Origin: Minisyncoccota bacterium
GTDB taxonomy: Bacteria; Patescibacteriota; Minisyncoccia; Phycocordibacterales; JAQTLZ01
Direction: 5' to 3'
Assembly: GCA_028710915.1 (NCBI GenBank)
Contig: JAQTTF010000012.1
Span: forward strand, 1 to 17,875
DNA length: 17,875 nt
Shown in pieces: positions 13,620-17,875 of this stretch. The translations under genes were made by a program, and so were the position numbers. Each line of letters starts with the position of its first letter. Position 1 is the stretch's first letter. The notes beneath the pieces were generated by a model. It was not told the DNA's origin and did not search any database. It saw only the letters and a list, made by a program, of their open reading frames with translations.

Positions 13620-13980
13620 TACGACAAGTAAAAAGGGGAAAGGAAGGGGAAAGCTTCTCGGTTTTCCGACAGTAAACCTTGTCATTCCTGAGAGACTTTC
13701 TACGTCTATTCAGGATGGCATCTATGCTGCGTATGCTAAAGTTAAAGGCGAAAAATACAAAGCGGCTCTTTATTATGGAACAACTCCGACATTCGAGGAT
13801 GCCGACCACACGCTTGAGCTCTACCTTATTGATGCTGAAAATCCTCTTATTTTCGAGAATGAAGCCGTTGAATTTGAAGTGGTTAAATTTATTCGTGGAG
13901 TTCAAAAATTTGATTCTCCAGAACTGCTTGTACGCCAAATGCGGAAGGATGTGATGGAAATAAAAATAGCACTAGAATAA
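13603..13980 (+). CDS. Stand-alone riboflavin kinase (RibF C-terminal domain)
   Basis: Phosphorylates riboflavin to FMN. The 125-residue protein corresponds only to the kinase domain of bifunctional RibF; the N-terminal FAD synthetase (nucleotidyltransferase) domain is absent. The diagnostic GKGRGKLLGFPTVNL (residues 12-26) is the ATP/flavin-binding loop with the PTxN metal site. DGIYAAYAKV and ALYYGTTPTFED (compare the common NIGxxPTF) follow, then the LELYLID strand and a late FIRGVQKFDSPELLVRQMRKD. This last segment matches the FIRxEQKFxSxEEL-xQI-xD signature of RibF. Length is normal for the single domain. ATG 13603 lies inside the end of the EamA gene (17-nt overlap), so translation is probably coupled. 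The ORF before ATG lacks room for a synthetase domain, so FAD must be made by another enzyme or imported. Confidence 0.92.
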   Translation: MRLLFNTTSKKGKGRGKLLGFPTVNLVIPERLSTSIQDGIYAAYAKVKGEKYKAALYYGTTPTFEDADHTLELYLIDAENPLIFENEAVEFEVVKFIRGVQKFDSPELLVRQMRKDVMEIKIALE

Positions 13981-13984
13981 ACAT

Positions 13985-16567
13985 ATGAAGAAAAAAACAC
14001 AAAATAAATCAGTTCGGTTGCCAAGCGATGTTATACCAGAAAAATATACGCTTAGCCTAAAGCCAGATCTCGAAGCATTTACTTTTGAGGGAAAAGAGAC
14101 GATTATACTTACACTCAAGAGATCTACAAAAACAATCACGCTCCATTCCAAAAATCTTTCTATAGAATCGGCGGAGGTAGAATTTAAAAAAGAAAAACTT
14201 TTCGCCCTTAAGATTTCGTATGATGAAAAAGCCGAAACGGCAACATTCCGTTTCAAAAAAGATCTTCCAAAAGGTTCTCTTATGCTCCATTTGGTTTTCC
14301 GAGGCGTTTTAAATGACTTAATGCGAGGTTTTTACAAGAGTAGCTACTTGCATGAGGGCAAGGTTAAGCACCTCGCTACGACCCAATTTGAATCAACTGA
14401 TGCCCGTCAAGCCTTTCCTTGTTTTGACGAGCCGGCTATGAAAGCTGTTTTTGATATTTCACTCATCGTACCTCCGAATTTAACCGCTATTTCAAACACG
14501 ATGCCCTCCAATATTCGAGAACACGAAGGTGGATACAAGGTTGTAACCTTTGAATCGACGCCAAAGATGTCGACATATCTCGCGGCGTTCATTGTCGGGG
14601 ATTTTGAATGTATAGAAGGAAAAACGAAACGGGGGACACTTGTGCGGATATTTACAACTCCAGGCAAGATCCATCAGGCAAAATTTGCTCTTGAGGTTAC
14701 AAAAAAATCTCTTTCATTCTTTGAGAAATACTTTGAAATTTATTATCCGCTTCCCGCGCTTGATCTTATCGCCATACCGGATTTTCAGACTGCTGCAATG
14801 GAGAATTGGGGAGCAATTACATTCCGTGAGTCTGCGCTTCTTTTTGATGAAGATCATTCTTCTCTTGCTAATAAACAAACGGTAGCAATTGTCATTGCAC
14901 ACGAAATCGCTCATCAATGGTTTGGAAATCTTGTAACAATGGAATGGTGGACGCACCTCTGGCTCAATGAAGGATTTGCATCCTATATTGAATATCTGGC
15001 TGTTGATTCGATGTTCCCGCAGTGGGACATGTGGACTCAATTTCTTTCTCATGACCATGGAGTGGCGCTCGGGCTGGATGCTCTTCAAAATACGCATCCA
15101 ATTGAGGTGGAAATTCGGCATCCTGAAGAAATTAGCGAAACATTCGATAGCGTCAGTTACTCAAAAGGGGCAAGTATTATTCGTATGCTTGCGGAATATC
15201 TTGGATACGAGGATTTTCGAAAAGGCTTGTCGTATTATCTAAAAAAGCATAGTTACACAAACGCTTCCACGGAGCACTTATGGCAAGCCTTTCAAAAGAT
15301 ATCGGGAAAGCCTGTAGAAAAGATTATGAAAAACTGGACAGCACGCCCTGGTTATCCGCTTCTCTCTGTTCGAGAATGGAAAGATGGATATGAATTAACG
15401 CAGTCTCGATTCTTTGCAAGTCCGATTTCAGAAAAAAAGGCCAAAGATAAGACAGTGTGGAATATTCCGCTTCTTTCAAAAGCAAACAATGGATCGAAGA
15501 TTGAAAAAACCCTTTCAGATAAAAAATCCTTCACGCTTCCAAAGAAAAAGGGCGCTTTGTGGACGAAGATAAATTTCGGAGAAGCAGGATTTTTCCGTAC
15601 AGCATATCCTAAAGAAATGCTCAAGGCCTTTGAGACTCCGATAAAAAATAAGGAATTTGGGCCGATAGACAGATTGGGGATTATTCGGGATGCGTATGCC
15701 CTTCTTGAAGCAGATAAAATAGATGCGGGAAATGTCCTCTTGCTCACTCAAAGCTTCAGGAAGGAAGATGACTATACCGTTTGGAGTGAAATTACTTCAG
15801 GTCTTTCTTCCGTAATAGGGGTGCTGCCTATGGGGAGACTTCGAGAACTCTGCAGAAGATATGCGCGCGATATCTTTGTGTATATTGGGAAAAGAATCGG
15901 CTGGGGTAAAAGAGGGGGAGAGAAACATACGGATACTCTTTTGCGCTCCCTTGTTCTTTCAAACCTCGGTCTTTATGGAGACAAGCTGACTATTGAGCAT
16001 GCCCAAAAGCTCTTTCAGGCATTCATTGAAAGAGGCGCGGTCATCAACGCAGATATAAGAGGCGCCGTCTACAGCCTTGTTGCCCGATATGGAGGAAAAA
16101 AGGAACACAAAATTTTTATAGAGATGTATAAAAAAGAAAAGCTTCAGGAAGAGGAAAATAGATTCGCACGGGCTTTGTCGAATTTCAGTGACCCCAAGCT
16201 TATCGAGGAAACTCTTGATTTTGCCTTCTCACCGAGTGTTCGCGCGCAAGATTCTTATAGATTCCTTGTAATGTCTGCTAGAAATCCTTATGGTTCAGAT
16301 ACCGTTTGGAAATTCTTGAAAACGAATTGGAGTAAAATCCTTTTGCAATACAAAGGAAGCGCTTTCCTCTTTCCTAGCGTTGTCGAAACCACTTCCGTTT
16401 TCGCTAGCCGAGAAAAAGCGGAAGATGTGAAGAATTTTTTTAAGAGCCATCCTGCGCCAGGAGCAGAGAGATCAGTCCTTCAAGCGTTGGAACAAATTCA
16501 TTCAAATATTCTTTTCAGAGAGAAGCTTTTAAGAACGTTGCCTGTATTTCTTAAAAAACAAAAATAA
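13985..16567 (+). CDS. M1-family zinc aminopeptidase (PSA/aminopeptidase N type)
   Basis: Cuts single residues from the N-terminus of peptides. The 860-residue protein has the complete M1 layout. It has an N-terminal beta domain (about 10-200, including FYKSSYLHEG and QFESTDARQAFPCFDEP), a thermolysin-like catalytic domain and a C-terminal ERAP1-like helical domain (about 530-850). Zinc site: H306-E307-x-x-H310 in HEIAHQWFGNL, with third ligand E329 (WLNEGFA) 19 residues after H310. The exopeptidase motif reads AAMEN (270-274) where most enzymes have GAMEN. The transition-state Tyr is Y392 (SYSKGAS). There is no signal peptide or membrane anchor, so it should be cytosolic, probably finishing peptide breakdown or using imported peptides as amino-acid source. 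It starts 4 nt after the riboflavin kinase stop; no SD. Confidence 0.95.
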   Translation: MKKKTQNKSVRLPSDVIPEKYTLSLKPDLEAFTFEGKETIILTLKRSTKTITLHSKNLSIESAEVEFKKEKLFALKISYDEKAETATFRFKKDLPKGSLMLHLVFRGVLNDLMRGFYKSSYLHEGKVKHLATTQFESTDARQAFPCFDEPAMKAVFDISLIVPPNLTAISNTMPSNIREHEGGYKVVTFESTPKMSTYLAAFIVGDFECIEGKTKRGTLVRIFTTPGKIHQAKFALEVTKKSLSFFEKYFEIYYPLPALDLIAIPDFQTAAMENWGAITFRESALLFDEDHSSLANKQTVAIVIAHEIAHQWFGNLVTMEWWTHLWLNEGFASYIEYLAVDSMFPQWDMWTQFLSHDHGVALGLDALQNTHPIEVEIRHPEEISETFDSVSYSKGASIIRMLAEYLGYEDFRKGLSYYLKKHSYTNASTEHLWQAFQKISGKPVEKIMKNWTARPGYPLLSVREWKDGYELTQSRFFASPISEKKAKDKTVWNIPLLSKANNGSKIEKTLSDKKSFTLPKKKGALWTKINFGEAGFFRTAYPKEMLKAFETPIKNKEFGPIDRLGIIRDAYALLEADKIDAGNVLLLTQSFRKEDDYTVWSEITSGLSSVIGVLPMGRLRELCRRYARDIFVYIGKRIGWGKRGGEKHTDTLLRSLVLSNLGLYGDKLTIEHAQKLFQAFIERGAVINADIRGAVYSLVARYGGKKEHKIFIEMYKKEKLQEEENRFARALSNFSDPKLIEETLDFAFSPSVRAQDSYRFLVMSARNPYGSDTVWKFLKTNWSKILLQYKGSAFLFPSVVETTSVFASREKAEDVKNFFKSHPAPGAERSVLQALEQIHSNILFREKLLRTLPVFLKKQK

Positions 16568-16573
16568 TTTGCT

Positions 16574-17875
16574 ATGAAACTTCTCTGGAGTTACGTAAAA
16601 AAACAAAAATGGCTTCTCGTGGGGACTTTGGTTCTTGCGACAATAAACCAGGGGTTTTCGCTTCTCGATCCGCAAATATTCCGACTTATTGTCGATAACT
16701 ATGCGACAAAAGCTTCGAACTATACGCATTCAGGATTTCTTCAGGGCGTATTTCTCCTTCTTCTTGCTTCGATTGGTGTAGCACTCGTATCTCGCATTGC
16801 GAAAAATTTCCAAGACTACTATTCAAATGTAATTACTCAAAGGGTTGGTACAGAGATGTATAGCGAGTCCGTTGCCCACGCTTTTGCTCTTCCATACGCC
16901 GTCTTTGAAGATGAGCGAAGCGGAGAGATGCTTCAAAAGCTTCAGAAAGCGCGTCTCGATGCTCAAACGCTGATTATGAGTGCCATCGGAAGTATTTTTG
17001 TCTCACTTGTTGGAATTCTTTTTGTCATTGTGTATGCGCTTCACGTTCATTGGTCAGTAGGCCTCATCTACATTCTTATCATTCCTGTGCTCGGTACAGT
17101 AACCTTTACGATTTCGAGAAAAATCAAGCTAGCTCAACGAAATATCGTGCTTGAAACGGCAAATCTTGCCGGCTCGACCACAGAAACCATTCGTAATGTG
17201 GAGATGGTGAAAAGTCTCGGACTTGAGGAACAGGAAATTACGCGTCTCAATATTGTAAACCAGAAAATTCTTTCGCTTGAACTTAAAAAAATAAAACTTA
17301 TCCGAACGCTTTCTTTCATTCAGGGCACCTGCATCAATGCCCTTCGTTCATCGCTCATGCTTCTTATGCTCTGGCTCATTTGGAACTCGGCAATTACAGT
17401 GGGAGAATTTTTTAGTCTCTTTATCTATTCATTTTTTATTTTCAATCCGCTTGGAGAACTCGCAAATATTTTCGCCCAATTTCAAGAGGCAAGTGCCAGC
17501 CTCGGGACGGTAGCAGAGCTTTTGGCAAGGCAGACAGCACCAATCCCCGTTTCTCCAATTCAGCTCAAATCTCTTGACTCGCTCGAATTCAAAAATGTTG
17601 ATTTTACCTATGCTGGAGGGAGGGATTCTGCCATTTCTAATATTAGTTTAAAAATAAAGACCGGAGAGACGATAGCGTTTGTCGGTCCTTCCGGCTCTGG
17701 AAAAAGTACGCTTGTGAAGCTTGTGCTCGGACTTTATCAGCCGGAAAAGGGCACGCTTTCTTTCAATAGCGTAGACGCTTCCAAAATCGATTTTGAGGAA
17801 TTTAGGAGCCGCGTTGGGCTCGTTGCTCAAGAAACTCAGCTTTTTTCCGGCACAATCAGAGAAAATCTTCTTTTT
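16574..17875 (+). CDS. ABC exporter, TM domain fused to ATPase, 3' end cut by window
   Basis: ATP-driven exporter half-transporter of the MsbA/MdlB (ABCB-like) type. The frame runs from ATG 16574 to the last base without a stop, giving 434 residues. The N-terminal type-1 exporter membrane domain (about 1-310) has six hydrophobic segments, with the usual intracellular loop GTEMYSESVAHAFALP and a later coupling region TTETIRNVEMVKSLGLEEQE. The ATPase domain begins near residue 335 (LEFKNVDFTYAG). It shows Walker A GPSGSGKST (371-379) and the Q-loop GLVAQETQLFSGTIREN. The signature, Walker B and H-loop lie beyond the window. It starts 6 nt after the aminopeptidase stop, so it may share its message. 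Such proteins usually dimerise; a partner gene may follow. Substrate is unknown. Confidence 0.92.
   Translation, partial: MKLLWSYVKKQKWLLVGTLVLATINQGFSLLDPQIFRLIVDNYATKASNYTHSGFLQGVFLLLLASIGVALVSRIAKNFQDYYSNVITQRVGTEMYSESVAHAFALPYAVFEDERSGEMLQKLQKARLDAQTLIMSAIGSIFVSLVGILFVIVYALHVHWSVGLIYILIIPVLGTVTFTISRKIKLAQRNIVLETANLAGSTTETIRNVEMVKSLGLEEQEITRLNIVNQKILSLELKKIKLIRTLSFIQGTCINALRSSLMLLMLWLIWNSAITVGEFFSLFIYSFFIFNPLGELANIFAQFQEASASLGTVAELLARQTAPIPVSPIQLKSLDSLEFKNVDFTYAGGRDSAISNISLKIKTGETIAFVGPSGSGKSTLVKLVLGLYQPEKGTLSFNSVDASKIDFEEFRSRVGLVAQETQLFSGTIRENLLF

Overview
The window reads as chromosomal DNA of a small-genome bacterium, most likely a member of the Candidate Phyla Radiation (Patescibacteria, Parcubacteria-like). 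This is an inference. It rests on AT-rich DNA, tightly packed genes all on the + strand, almost no Shine-Dalgarno sequences, TATAAT-like boxes lying only 8-20 nt before several start codons, a one-domain riboflavin kinase, and a DipZ-type thioredoxin protein. TGA acts as a stop codon (gene ending at 7912), so the TGA-recoding lineages are unlikely. There are 16 protein genes, two of them cut by the window edges. I saw no RNA gene, CRISPR array, insertion sequence or phage gene. No gene-free stretch exceeds about 180 bases.

Layout. (1) 1-2116: thiol redox and protein repair, with the C-terminal part of a DipZ/TlpA-like thioredoxin protein, then msrA and msrB. (2) 2291-5197: adenosylcobalamin-dependent ribonucleotide reductase (nrdJ) and the PduO-type adenosyltransferase that makes its cofactor. 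(3) 5255-7479: S-adenosylhomocysteinase and a PfkB kinase that is probably an adenosine kinase, two consecutive steps of SAH disposal. (4) 7490-7966: a self-contained one-gene unit (promoter, SD, 101-aa orphan protein, terminator). (5) 7993-10425: an MgtA-like P-type ATPase. (6) 10472-12036: a two-gene DrrAB-like ABC-2 exporter. (7) 12044-12670: a second one-gene unit built the same way, coding for a peroxiredoxin/redoxin-like protein that lacks the catalytic cysteine. (8) 12705-17875: an EamA/DMT transporter overlapping a stand-alone riboflavin kinase, then a cytosolic M1 aminopeptidase and the first 434 residues of an ABC exporter (TM domain fused to NBD).

How the genes fit together. Most neighbours make biochemical sense as pairs: redox partner with Msr enzymes, B12-dependent RNR with its cofactor enzyme, SAH hydrolase with adenosine kinase, and possibly a riboflavin permease with riboflavin kinase. 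The picture is of a cell living on salvaged vitamins, nucleosides and peptides.

The least explained elements are the two one-gene units. They share the promoter core ATTGACGAARAA, carry purine-rich SD sequences that other genes lack, end in good intrinsic terminators, and code for proteins I cannot assign (101 aa) or that look like a cysteine-less redoxin (170 aa). A short relic resembling the MsrA C-terminus also sits between msrA and msrB, beside a perfect 12-bp inverted repeat.
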